From Anaerolineae bacterium (GTDB lineage Bacteria; Chloroflexota; Anaerolineae; Promineifilales; Promineifilaceae): a DNA stretch of 64,000 bases. Position 1 is the first letter of the stretch, and each line of letters begins with the position of its first letter. The position numbers and the translations under genes were made by a program. The stretch lies in contig JAMLHW010000004.1 in assembly GCA_023954475.1 (NCBI GenBank), positions 186,001-250,000 of the forward strand. Direction: 5' to 3'. The notes beneath the pieces were generated by a model. The model saw only the letters and a list, made by a program, of their open reading frames with translations, did not search any database and was not told where the DNA came from. Shown here piece after piece: positions 9,370 to 17,378 of this stretch.

Positions 9370-9429
9370 CCGCGTTCTGTAAGCTGCAACATGGTTTCAG
9401 TTCAATCACACGCTGCACAACTGCCGGGT

Positions 9430-9457
9430 TTGTGAACCACAAGCCGGATGTTACAAT
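9430..9457 (+). promoter_or_regulatory. Putative promoter of the M14 carboxypeptidase gene
   Basis: TTGTGA at 9430-9435, a 16 bp spacer, and TACAAT at 9452-9457, ending 28 nt before the ATG at 9486. This favours ATG 9486 over the upstream in-frame GTG at 9432, which lies inside the promoter. Confidence 0.5.
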
Positions 9458-9485
9458 TGCAGGACGTCTAACGAAGAAGCTGAGC

Positions 9486-11483
9486 ATGAAGAAAGCAACC
9501 CTGTTACTCTGCGGTCTCCTGTTTCTACTGGGTATCGTTGCCCTGGGAACCAGGATTGGCACACAACAATCGGCCGTCGCCCAAAGCAGCGATTTGTCGA
9601 GCAATCAATTTGTTGTTCGTCTGTACTACGATGATCCGGCAGCGATTCAACCCATTGCAGCCACATTTGACGTGCTGGAACACCGCGATCTCGAAGAACA
9701 GTACGTGCTGATTCTGGTCAATCCCGATGAATACGCGCTGCTGCAATCGCTGAATTACGACGTAGCGATCGACGTGGCCCGTTCGGCCGAATTTCAACGT
9801 CCGCACGTCAACCTGCCCAACCAACTCGACGGCATTCCCGGCTATCCCTGCTACCGCACGGTTGAAGAAACCTTTACATCGGCCGCCAACATGACCATCA
9901 ATTACCCTGATCTGGCGACATGGATCGACATCGGCGACAGTTGGGAACGCACGGAATTCGGCAGCCGCAACGGCTACGATATTCAGGTACTCAAGCTCAC
10001 CAACGTGAACACACCAGGTCCCAAACCGGTGTTTTTTGCCATGAGCGACACCCATGCCCGTGAATATGCGCCGCCCGAATTGAGTACGCGGTTTGCCGAG
10101 AATCTACTCGCCAATTACGGCGTCGATGCCGACGTGACCTGGCTACTTGACTATCACGAAATTCATTTGCTGCTCATGACCAATCCCGATGGTCGCAAAC
10201 AGGCAGAAACGGGGCTTTCCTGGCGCAAAAACACCAACCAGAATTATTGCAGTCCAACGAGCAACAGTCGCGGCGCGGATTTGAATCGCAATTTTGAGTT
10301 CCAATGGAATTGCTGCGGCGGTTCCAGCGGTAGTGAATGCGCTTTTAACTATCGCGGACCGACGGCCGCGTCTGAACCGGAAACACAAGCCGTACAAACG
10401 TATGTGCGCAGCATTTTTCCGGACCAGCGTGACGACGACCTGAACGCGGCCGCGCCGGACGATGCGATGGGCGTGTTTTTCGACATTCACAGTTATGGTG
10501 AAGATATTTTCTGGCCGTGGGGTTGGGGCAACCCGGTAGCGCCCAACGGTGTCGATTTGCAGACACTCGGCCGAAAATTTGCGTGGTTCAACGACTATTA
10601 TCCGGTGCAGGCTATCGCCTACGGCGTAACTGACGGCGCAACTGACGATTTTGCGTACGGCGATTTGGGTGTCGCGGCCTACACCTTTGAGATCGGAACG
10701 GCATTTTTCCAAAGCTGCACGGTGTTTGAAAATACTATTCTGCCCGACAATTTACCGGCACTGATCTATGCTGCCAAAGCGTCCCGCGCACCCTATCAAT
10801 TGCCGTCCGGACCGGATGCGGTTAACGTGACGCTTTGGGCCGAATCAGTGCTGCCGGGCACACCGGTAACCGTTTCGGCCGAAATCACCGACTTGCGCTA
10901 CAGCACCAACAACGGCGTCGAGCCTACGCAAAACATCGCGGCGGCCGAATACTACGTTGACACGCCGTACTGGATAACGGATACGCTGCCGGTCGCACTG
11001 CCGATGGTTGCCGCCGACGGCACGTTCGATGAAAAGAGCGAAGACGTGACCGCCGTTATCGATACGACGGGACTTGCCGCCGGACGCCATACCGTTTTTG
11101 TGCGCGGACAGGATGCGGACGGCAATTGGGGTGTCATTTCGGCCGAATTCCTCGACATTACACCCGCACCGACGCCGACGCCGACAAATACCCCCGTACC
11201 GCCAACGCCGACGCCCACACCTATTCCGCCAACGTCAACCTTCACACCAACACCAACAAACACAGCAGTTCCGCCAACGCCAACCTTCACGCCAACGCCG
11301 ACAAGCACAGCGGTTCCGCCAACTGCAACAGCCACATCTGTACCGCCCACCGCTACCTTTACCCCAACGCCGACGACAGCACCGACAATGACATCCACGC
11401 CGACAATGACGCCGACAGCGACATCTGAACCGGACAACGGGTACAGGCTATATTTGCCGTATGTCGTGGTGAGTGGTGATTAA
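9486..11483 (+). CDS. Secreted zinc carboxypeptidase (peptidase M14)
   Basis: 665 residues from ATG 9486, which starts a good Sec signal peptide ('MKKATLLLCGLLFLLGIVAL'). The M14 zinc site is visible as 'DTHAREYAPPE' (HxxE). It is followed by the substrate-binding 'DLNRNFEFQW', the third zinc ligand region 'FFDIHSYGE', and the catalytic Glu region 'AYTFEIGTAFF'. After a fibronectin-like stretch comes a Pro/Thr linker of about 80 residues built on PTPTPT and VPPTPT, and a short tail 'YRLYLPYVVVSGD'. The linker and the hydrophobic tail look like a surface display or secretion arrangement. It probably degrades extracellular peptides. It contains five TCGGCCGA copies. Confidence 0.92.
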   Translation: MKKATLLLCGLLFLLGIVALGTRIGTQQSAVAQSSDLSSNQFVVRLYYDDPAAIQPIAATFDVLEHRDLEEQYVLILVNPDEYALLQSLNYDVAIDVARSAEFQRPHVNLPNQLDGIPGYPCYRTVEETFTSAANMTINYPDLATWIDIGDSWERTEFGSRNGYDIQVLKLTNVNTPGPKPVFFAMSDTHAREYAPPELSTRFAENLLANYGVDADVTWLLDYHEIHLLLMTNPDGRKQAETGLSWRKNTNQNYCSPTSNSRGADLNRNFEFQWNCCGGSSGSECAFNYRGPTAASEPETQAVQTYVRSIFPDQRDDDLNAAAPDDAMGVFFDIHSYGEDIFWPWGWGNPVAPNGVDLQTLGRKFAWFNDYYPVQAIAYGVTDGATDDFAYGDLGVAAYTFEIGTAFFQSCTVFENTILPDNLPALIYAAKASRAPYQLPSGPDAVNVTLWAESVLPGTPVTVSAEITDLRYSTNNGVEPTQNIAAAEYYVDTPYWITDTLPVALPMVAADGTFDEKSEDVTAVIDTTGLAAGRHTVFVRGQDADGNWGVISAEFLDITPAPTPTPTNTPVPPTPTPTPIPPTSTFTPTPTNTAVPPTPTFTPTPTSTAVPPTATATSVPPTATFTPTPTTAPTMTSTPTMTPTATSEPDNGYRLYLPYVVVSGD

Positions 11484-11517
11484 TCGGCCGAAACACGTCT
11501 GACCGGCATAGCGCTCC

Positions 11518-12393
11518 ATGCATTCACGACTTAGCTACAAAGCCCAACTACGCATTTTCCTGCTGCCTTATGTCGTCGGTTCGCTGATTCTGGTCATCAT
11601 TCCCGCGCTGGCAACTGTCGGCGTGGCATTTACCGAGTACAATGCCATTCAACCGCCGCAATGGGCCGGTCTCGCCAACTTTGTCAAACTGTTTAACTCG
11701 CCGCTGGCACGTATCTCACTGCGCAGCACCGTTATTTTCCTGCTTGTCGCCATCCCGCTGCGCATGACCGGTGCGCTGCTGCTGGCCCTGCTGTTGCAAT
11801 CACGCCGCCGTTTCTTCACGTTTCATCGCGCCGCCGTCTACTTGCCCACCATCATTCCCGAAGTTGCCTACGCCATCATCTGGCTCTGGATATTCAATCC
11901 GCTCTACGGGCCGCTCAACTGGTTTCTGGGCTTGTTTGGCGTCAACGACATTGCCTGGCTCACTGATCCGGCGACGGCACAGGCGGCCATTATTTTTATG
12001 TCGCTGTTTACGATTGGCGAAGGGTTTATCGTGATGCTGGTCGGCTTGCAAAATATCCCGCTGGCATACTACGAATCGGCCGAAGTCGATGGCGCGACCA
12101 ACTGGCAGGCATTCTGGCGCATCACATTTCCGCTCATTCTGCCATGGATACTCCTGCTTTCATTCCGCGATCTGATCATCGCCATGCAAGGCACATTCAC
12201 ACCCGCCTTCGTCATGACCTATGGCGGCCCCAACTATGCAACCACCTACGCGCCGCTGCTGATTTACGAACTCGCCTTCGACTTCTTCGACTTTGGCATG
12301 GCAGCGGCAGCACTGATCGTCATCTATCTCGTGCTCGTCATGCTCATCGCCGGCGTACTCAACATTGTCAGCGGCTGGGGTGACAATGCGTAA
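11518..12393 (+). CDS. Sugar ABC transporter permease (MalF/UgpA-like)
   Basis: A protein of 291 residues with about six membrane segments. The binding-protein-dependent permease (EAA) motif is readable as 'YYESAEVDGATNWQAFWRIT'. It is the first of the two permeases of a carbohydrate uptake system (CUT1-like). Its TAA stop overlaps the ATG of the second permease by 8 nt, so the two are translationally coupled. It is placed directly downstream of the M14 gene. Confidence 0.93.
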   Translation: MHSRLSYKAQLRIFLLPYVVGSLILVIIPALATVGVAFTEYNAIQPPQWAGLANFVKLFNSPLARISLRSTVIFLLVAIPLRMTGALLLALLLQSRRRFFTFHRAAVYLPTIIPEVAYAIIWLWIFNPLYGPLNWFLGLFGVNDIAWLTDPATAQAAIIFMSLFTIGEGFIVMLVGLQNIPLAYYESAEVDGATNWQAFWRITFPLILPWILLLSFRDLIIAMQGTFTPAFVMTYGGPNYATTYAPLLIYELAFDFFDFGMAAAALIVIYLVLVMLIAGVLNIVSGWGDNA

Positions 12394-13216
12394 CATCCGT
12401 ATCGGAACCCATCACGCCGTCGCCATAGCCATTACAGTGCTGTTTTTATTGCCCTTGTTTTGGGCGGCCGGCACGTCGCTGCGCACCGTCGGCGCACCGC
12501 CGCCCAATACCGTCACCTGGTGGCCGCGCGATGCGCAGTGGGGCAACTACGGCTTCATCTTTGAGCTGGTACCGATGGCGCGTTATCTGCGCAATTCGCT
12601 GCTGGTCGTTGCCCTGGCTGTGCCGATCACGTTGCTGACAGCATCGCTAGCCGGTTTTGCCATGTCACAACTTTCAAATAAAGCACAGCGCCGTCTGCTG
12701 ATTTTCAGCGTGCTGCTGCTGATGATCCCCGGTGCGTCGGTATGGCTTTTCCGGTTCCAAATTTTGAGTTGGCTGGGTCTGCTCGATACGATTTGGGCGT
12801 TGGTCGCGCCCGCATTTGCCGCCAGCAGTCCCCTGTTTGTACTCTTGTATTACTGGAATTTCCGTCGAGTGCCGCAGGAAACATTTGAAGCGGCACGGCT
12901 GGATGGCGCTTCGGCCGTTATGTCATGGCGACGTATTGCCCTGCCATTGGCACGAGGAACAACAATTGGCGTCGTCATTCTGACATTTGTCCTCTATTGG
13001 AGTGATTTTGTCAGCCCCGTTCTATATATCTTCGACACAGCATGGTATACATTGCCGGTCGGCTTGCAGATTCTCAAACAGTTTGATGCGACCAATTGGC
13101 CGTTGCTGATGGCCGGTGCGGTGATCATGACAGTGCCGGTCATCGTGCTTTTTATTGTGCTGCAACGCTTTTTCCTCAGTGATTTCTCAGTTGCCAATCT
13201 GTTTGACCGCGGTTGA
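12386..13216 (+). CDS. Sugar ABC transporter permease (MalG/UgpE-like)
   Basis: 276 residues from ATG 12386, overlapping the previous gene by 8 nt (ATGCGTAA). The EAA motif reads 'ETFEAARLDGASAVMSWRRI' and the C terminus 'LSDFSVANLFDRG'. It forms the second membrane subunit of the heterodimeric sugar channel. The binding protein is the next gene. No ATPase gene is nearby, so a shared MsmK/UgpC-type ATPase encoded elsewhere is inferred. Confidence 0.93.
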   Translation: MRNIRIGTHHAVAIAITVLFLLPLFWAAGTSLRTVGAPPPNTVTWWPRDAQWGNYGFIFELVPMARYLRNSLLVVALAVPITLLTASLAGFAMSQLSNKAQRRLLIFSVLLLMIPGASVWLFRFQILSWLGLLDTIWALVAPAFAASSPLFVLLYYWNFRRVPQETFEAARLDGASAVMSWRRIALPLARGTTIGVVILTFVLYWSDFVSPVLYIFDTAWYTLPVGLQILKQFDATNWPLLMAGAVIMTVPVIVLFIVLQRFFLSDFSVANLFDRG

Positions 13217-13291
13217 TCAACGATATAAGGATACGTGCCCGATTAATTCCTAAAGTGGCGTTTTTGATTTAACATATCTTGGAGCAATGTG

Positions 13292-14572
13292 ATGCGTAAC
13301 AAGTTCTTACTGGTGCTGTTGGTGTTGGCATTAGGCGTTTTGGTGGGGTGCGATTCGGCCGAAAAAACGCCTGTTTCATTCATGGTATTTGGCGATTCGG
13401 CCGAATTGGCAGCCTACGAAGCACTCGTCACCGAATTCGAGAACCAACATCCGGCGATCGAGGTTGCCCTGCAACACATTCCCGACCAGGGTGACTACCG
13501 ACGCCGTTTGGCCGCCGCTTTTTCCAGCGGTGAACCGCCCGACATTATGCTGCTCAACTACCGGCGCTTCGGCACCTTTGCCGATCAGGGTGGCCTGGAA
13601 CCACTCAGCGACTACATGGCGGCGTCCGAAGTGATTGCCGAATCCGATTTCTTTCCCATCACCATCGACTCCTTCAAATGGCAGGGTGATTTGTGGTGTA
13701 TACCGCAAAACATCTCCAGCCTTGTCGTTTACTACAACCGCGACCTGTTTGACGCAGCAAATATCCCCTATCCGTCGAGCAATTGGTCATGGGATGCCTT
13801 TCTCGACGCCGCCCGCGCCCTCACACAGGACACCGACGGCGACGGTGTGGTTGATCAATACGGCGTCGGAATTGAGCCTAATTTGTTCCGCCTGGCACCA
13901 TTCATCTGGCAAAACGGCGGACGGCTGGTGGACAATGAGAGCAATCCTACTCAGCTAACGCTGGACGAACCCGTGTCACTGGATGCGCTGCAATGGTTTG
14001 TCGATTTACAGGTCGTGGAAGGTGTTGTGCCGGATGCGGCGGCAGAATCGGCCGAAACGTCCCAATCCCGTTTTCTCAACGGCACATTGGGCATGATTTT
14101 CAACAGCCGACGCGGAGTGCCCACGTATCGCACCATCGACTCGTTCACCTGGGACGTTGCTCCGCTGCCGTTCAGTCGTCGCCCGGCCGGTATTCTACAC
14201 AGCGATGGCTACTGTATGGCTGCCGCTACTGAAAACAAGGATGCTGCCTGGACGTTTATCGAATTTGCCAATTCGGCCGAAGGGCAATCAATCGTTGCGC
14301 CATCCGGACGCACCGTACCCTCACTGCGGTCTGTAGCGGAATCGCCACTCTTCCTCGATCCTGCTCAGCCACCAGCCAACAGTCGGGTCTTTATCGATAG
14401 CATCCCGTCGTTGGGACGTGTGCCGATTATGTCGACCTGGATTGCAATTGAAGAAACGGCAGGCAATGAGATTGAACGCGCATTTTATGGACAAATTTCG
14501 GCCGAAGAAGCTGCCCGGACTGCCATTTCGCGCACACAAACGTACTTCGATCAAAATAGTCTGCAACCGTGA
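13292..14572 (+). CDS. Sugar-binding lipoprotein of an ABC importer
   Basis: 426 residues from ATG 13292, with GGAG at 13281-13284. A lipoprotein signal peptide ends in 'LGVLVGC', the lipid-modified Cys. The solute-binding family 1 fold is shown by 'ELAAYEALVTEFENQHP', 'GEPPDIMLLNYRRFG' and 'PYPSSNWSWDAFLDAARALT'. It presumably captures an oligosaccharide or glycerol-phosphate-type ligand for the two permeases upstream. The gene carries five TCGGCCGA palindromes (13355, 13397, 14048, 14273, 14498), four of them coding Ser-Ala-Glu in the same frame position, and a sixth lies just after it at 14590. Confidence 0.93.
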   Translation: MRNKFLLVLLVLALGVLVGCDSAEKTPVSFMVFGDSAELAAYEALVTEFENQHPAIEVALQHIPDQGDYRRRLAAAFSSGEPPDIMLLNYRRFGTFADQGGLEPLSDYMAASEVIAESDFFPITIDSFKWQGDLWCIPQNISSLVVYYNRDLFDAANIPYPSSNWSWDAFLDAARALTQDTDGDGVVDQYGVGIEPNLFRLAPFIWQNGGRLVDNESNPTQLTLDEPVSLDALQWFVDLQVVEGVVPDAAAESAETSQSRFLNGTLGMIFNSRRGVPTYRTIDSFTWDVAPLPFSRRPAGILHSDGYCMAAATENKDAAWTFIEFANSAEGQSIVAPSGRTVPSLRSVAESPLFLDPAQPPANSRVFIDSIPSLGRVPIMSTWIAIEETAGNEIERAFYGQISAEEAARTAISRTQTYFDQNSLQP

Positions 14573-14605
14573 GCAGAAAAGAGCGCGATTCGGCCGAAAA
14601 ACAGG

Positions 14606-14634
14606 TTAACAGACGATGGATAACCTGTTATACT
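14606..14634 (+). promoter_or_regulatory. Promoter of the first secreted paralogue
   Basis: TTAACA at 14606-14611, a 17 bp spacer and TATACT at 14629-14634. The same two hexamers with the same spacing occur before the second paralogue (17071-17099), and the surrounding bases are similar too (aacctgYtatactct), so the element was duplicated with the gene. Confidence 0.75.
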
Positions 14635-14914
14635 CTGCTAACAATTAGTCTGCACCTGTCAACAGATTTCAACACAGCGTGTAACGGCTAGGGGCAATAG
14701 CGAGCAGCCGCTACACACACACCATAACGACTTCATCCAAATCCTGGCTGTGAACTTATCAGGTAACAATCTATCTCAATTCGTTTCTTGATCTGCCGTC
14801 AGCAACTGCTGCCGGCAAGTACTATCAAAGCGCAGGCACTCGTCTTACCACATAGGGGAAAGACGAGCGGCACTACGCACCGCAACACATAATTTGTAAG
14901 GAGAGTGTAGTGAT
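14635..14914 (+). other. Long 5' leader of the first secreted paralogue
   Basis: About 280 nt lie between the promoter and the ATG. The proximal part (cacagcgtgtaacggctaggggcaata) aligns loosely with the second paralogue's leader (gacatagcatgcaatcgcttggggtaata), which is also about 275 nt long. A possible hairpin near 14840-14873 pairs ctcgtctt with aagacgag. A ribosome binding site, aaggaga, precedes the ATG. No known riboswitch class was recognised. Confidence 0.5.
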
Positions 14915-16933
14915 ATGAAAATCGGACGTTTGGTTTTTGGTAGCACGCTACTAATTTTGGTCGCGTGCATTGTGTTTTTGCAACCCGGTGACTCAATGGC
15001 TGCCTTGCGTGAAAACTTACGCAGTCCAAATACCGGGCAACAACAGGTATCGGCCGAACCAGTAGGTGAAGTCATCGTCAGCGATCCAGTCTATCCCGTA
15101 TTGACAGCAGCAGCACGTGACTTGCCGCCCGTTGTCATCGAACCAACACTTGACCGCGAAATCAATCCACGGATGGATCATTCCGGCCAAACCGCTAGCA
15201 CGGTTGATGTTCCCGGTAACCGTGATCCCCTCCTGGACATTCAGTTGAATGCACCGCCGCCGTCCGCTTCCGGCTTTGATACCCCCATCTTCAACTTCAA
15301 CGGACAAGGCTACACTTTCCTCAATCCGCCCGACACCGTTGGCGATATTGGTACCAATCATTATGTCCAGATGATCAACGCCACGCTGGTTGCTGTCTAT
15401 GACAAGACTACCGGCAACATGATCAATCAATTCAGTCTGACCGCATTGGGTGGTTGTACAACCGGCGCCGGCGACCCGATTGTGCTCTACGACCACATGG
15501 CTGACCGGTGGTTGCTCAGCGAATTTGGCCCCGGTAACAGCCTCTGTGTTCTCATTTCACAAACACCTGATCCATCTGGGGCGTATTACTCCTACAAATT
15601 CAATACACCCAGCTTCCCCGACTATCCCAAATACGGCGTTTGGACAGATGCATACTACGCCACAACGAACGAGAGCAGTCCGGCTGCCTATGCTCTGGAC
15701 CGCACCAACATGCTCGCGGGCAATGTAGCGACCAGCCAGCGGTTTACCGCACCTGGTTTGCCTGGTTTCGGTTTTGAGGCAATGACACCGGCCGATTGGG
15801 ATGGCGCTATGCCGCCGCCTGCTGGTGCGCCTGGCATCTTCATGCGTCATCGCGACACAGAAGCACACGGCAATTGTGCTGACACCGGCGCACAGGATTG
15901 CCTGGAACTCTTTGCCTTTGATGTTGACTGGAGCAATCCCGGTAACTCGACCTTCACCAAATTGCCCGATGTCGCCATGACCGAATTCGACTCGAATATC
16001 TGTGGCTTGACCGCTTTCTCCGGCATCCCCATGCCCGGCGTTGCCAAATGTGCCTTCAATTCGCTCGACCCATTGCGCGAAGTCATCATGTTCCGCCTGG
16101 CGTATCGCAACTTTGGCGACCATGAGACCATGGTCGGCAATCTCGTCACCGATGCCAGCGGTAACAATGACGCCGGTGTACGCTGGTTTGAATTGCGCAA
16201 GTCAGGTGCATCCAATTGGTCAGTTCATCAGGAAGGGACGTATGCACCCGATAGCAATGGTCGCTGGATGGGATCGATTGCCATGGATGGTGACGGGAAT
16301 ATCGCCCTCGGCTACAATGTTTCCGGTAGCGCTACATTTCCATCATTGCGCTACGCCGGTCGACTTGCCGGCGATCCGTTGGGCACCTTGCCGCAAGGCG
16401 AGTATGTCATTGTGAACGGCAGCGGTGTCAATGGCAGCAGCCGTTATGGCGACTATGCAGCCATGAGCATCGATCCGATTGATGATTGTACGTTTTGGTT
16501 TACGGGCGAATACAATGCAACCAGCCAATGGTCAACGCGCATTGCCGCTTTCCGCTTTGACGAGTGCGGTGGCGGTGGCACTGACACAGTTATTTCACGC
16601 AAGATCAAATCCATTTACAACCACCCCAACTTCCCAGGTCTGTATCTGGCCAAAGTCCAGGCAGTCGATCCCGTTGCAATGACGCCTGTCGCTGGCGCTG
16701 TCGTGGATGTGACCTTGACATTACCAGACGGTACGACTATGCCTAGCGCTGTTGCAAACGGCAATGGTTGGGCAAAATACCAGCAAGCGACCGCCGGTGG
16801 CGGCAACTGCACCATTACAGTTGACAATATCACAGCTCCCGGCTATACGTTTGATCCGTTCCAGGGTGTGACGACGCAGACGATTTCCTGCTCGGTGCTT
16901 GAATCCCAATTGGAGTGGACTGAGACACCGTAA
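14915..16933 (+). CDS. Secreted beta-propeller-like protein, paralogue 1
   Basis: 672 residues. An N-terminal signal peptide or anchor ('LLILVACIVFLQPGDSMAAL') is followed by a shared domain of about 530 residues with conserved marks: 'DLPPVVIEPTLDREINPR', 'YTFLNPPDTVGDIG', 'ADRWLLSEFG', 'SFPDYPKYGVW', 'IFMRHRDTEAHG', 'LDPLREVIMFRLAYRNFG' and 'DDCTFWFTGEY'. The repeated short strands suggest a beta-propeller, sialidase-like fold, but no catalytic function can be read. A C-terminal Ig/carboxypeptidase-regulatory-like domain of about 110 residues follows ('GAVVDVTLTLPDG'). There is no membrane anchor at the C terminus. It is the first of three tandem paralogues and has its own promoter and terminator. 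Confidence 0.85.
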   Translation: MKIGRLVFGSTLLILVACIVFLQPGDSMAALRENLRSPNTGQQQVSAEPVGEVIVSDPVYPVLTAAARDLPPVVIEPTLDREINPRMDHSGQTASTVDVPGNRDPLLDIQLNAPPPSASGFDTPIFNFNGQGYTFLNPPDTVGDIGTNHYVQMINATLVAVYDKTTGNMINQFSLTALGGCTTGAGDPIVLYDHMADRWLLSEFGPGNSLCVLISQTPDPSGAYYSYKFNTPSFPDYPKYGVWTDAYYATTNESSPAAYALDRTNMLAGNVATSQRFTAPGLPGFGFEAMTPADWDGAMPPPAGAPGIFMRHRDTEAHGNCADTGAQDCLELFAFDVDWSNPGNSTFTKLPDVAMTEFDSNICGLTAFSGIPMPGVAKCAFNSLDPLREVIMFRLAYRNFGDHETMVGNLVTDASGNNDAGVRWFELRKSGASNWSVHQEGTYAPDSNGRWMGSIAMDGDGNIALGYNVSGSATFPSLRYAGRLAGDPLGTLPQGEYVIVNGSGVNGSSRYGDYAAMSIDPIDDCTFWFTGEYNATSQWSTRIAAFRFDECGGGGTDTVISRKIKSIYNHPNFPGLYLAKVQAVDPVAMTPVAGAVVDVTLTLPDGTTMPSAVANGNGWAKYQQATAGGGNCTITVDNITAPGYTFDPFQGVTTQTISCSVLESQLEWTETP

Positions 16934-16960
16934 TCGGCCGATTGTGGCAGAATAAACGGA

Positions 16961-17003
16961 GTGGGCAATCTACGTCATGGCGTTGATTGCCCACTTTCAT
17001 TTT
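16961..17003 (+). terminator. Rho-independent terminator after paralogue 1
   Basis: Stem gtgggcaatc (16961-16970) pairs with gattgcccac (16985-16994), followed by tttcatttt. It separates paralogue 1 from the promoter of paralogue 2. Confidence 0.85.
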
Positions 17004-17070
17004 CGGTAATACGCACTTTCCCCAAAGTAAACCTTGCATCCCAATGCATTGATATGACAGTAGATCCTTC

Positions 17071-17099
17071 TTAACAAACATATGAGAACCTGCTATACT
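17071..17099 (+). promoter_or_regulatory. Promoter of the second secreted paralogue
   Basis: TTAACA at 17071-17076, 17 bp spacer, TATACT at 17094-17099; identical in hexamers and spacing to the promoter at 14606-14634. Confidence 0.75.
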
Positions 17100-17378
17100 C
17101 TTATTGGCGGTTAATCTGTTTACGCCAACAAACTTCGACATAGCATGCAATCGCTTGGGGTAATATTTAAGAAAAGCTGCTGCATGCTCTTATAGCGACT
17201 TTATCCGAACTCGTTTTGTTAACTTAGTGCTCAAGCAACCATCTAAACTCGTTTTTGATTTGTTGTCAGAACATTCTGGCAGCAATAGTAGTCTAGGCGT
17301 AGCTGGCCGGTGGTTTACCCTGTGGATTCCCCAGGAAAGCTTACGCATGGCAATACACAGACTATAGGAGGCCAGTGT
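17100..17378 (+). other. Long 5' leader of the second secreted paralogue
   Basis: About 279 nt from promoter to ATG 17379, closely matching in length the leader of paralogue 1 and similar to it in the first 80 nt. It contains a pairable gtttaccctgtgg/ccccagg region near 17313-17337 and a strong ribosome binding site, ataggagg, at 17363-17370. Conserved length and promoter suggest regulation at the mRNA level, but no known class was recognised. Confidence 0.5.

Noticed and set aside
14635-14914. Cyclic-di-GMP or other known riboswitch in the paralogue leaders
   Set aside because: Some local resemblance (aggggaaagacga, acgcaccgcaac) did not extend to the required core and pairing.
17310-17378. 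Longer start for the giant secreted protein
   Set aside because: The 23 extra residues precede a normal signal peptide and lie in the leader; ATAGGAGG is placed for ATG 17379.
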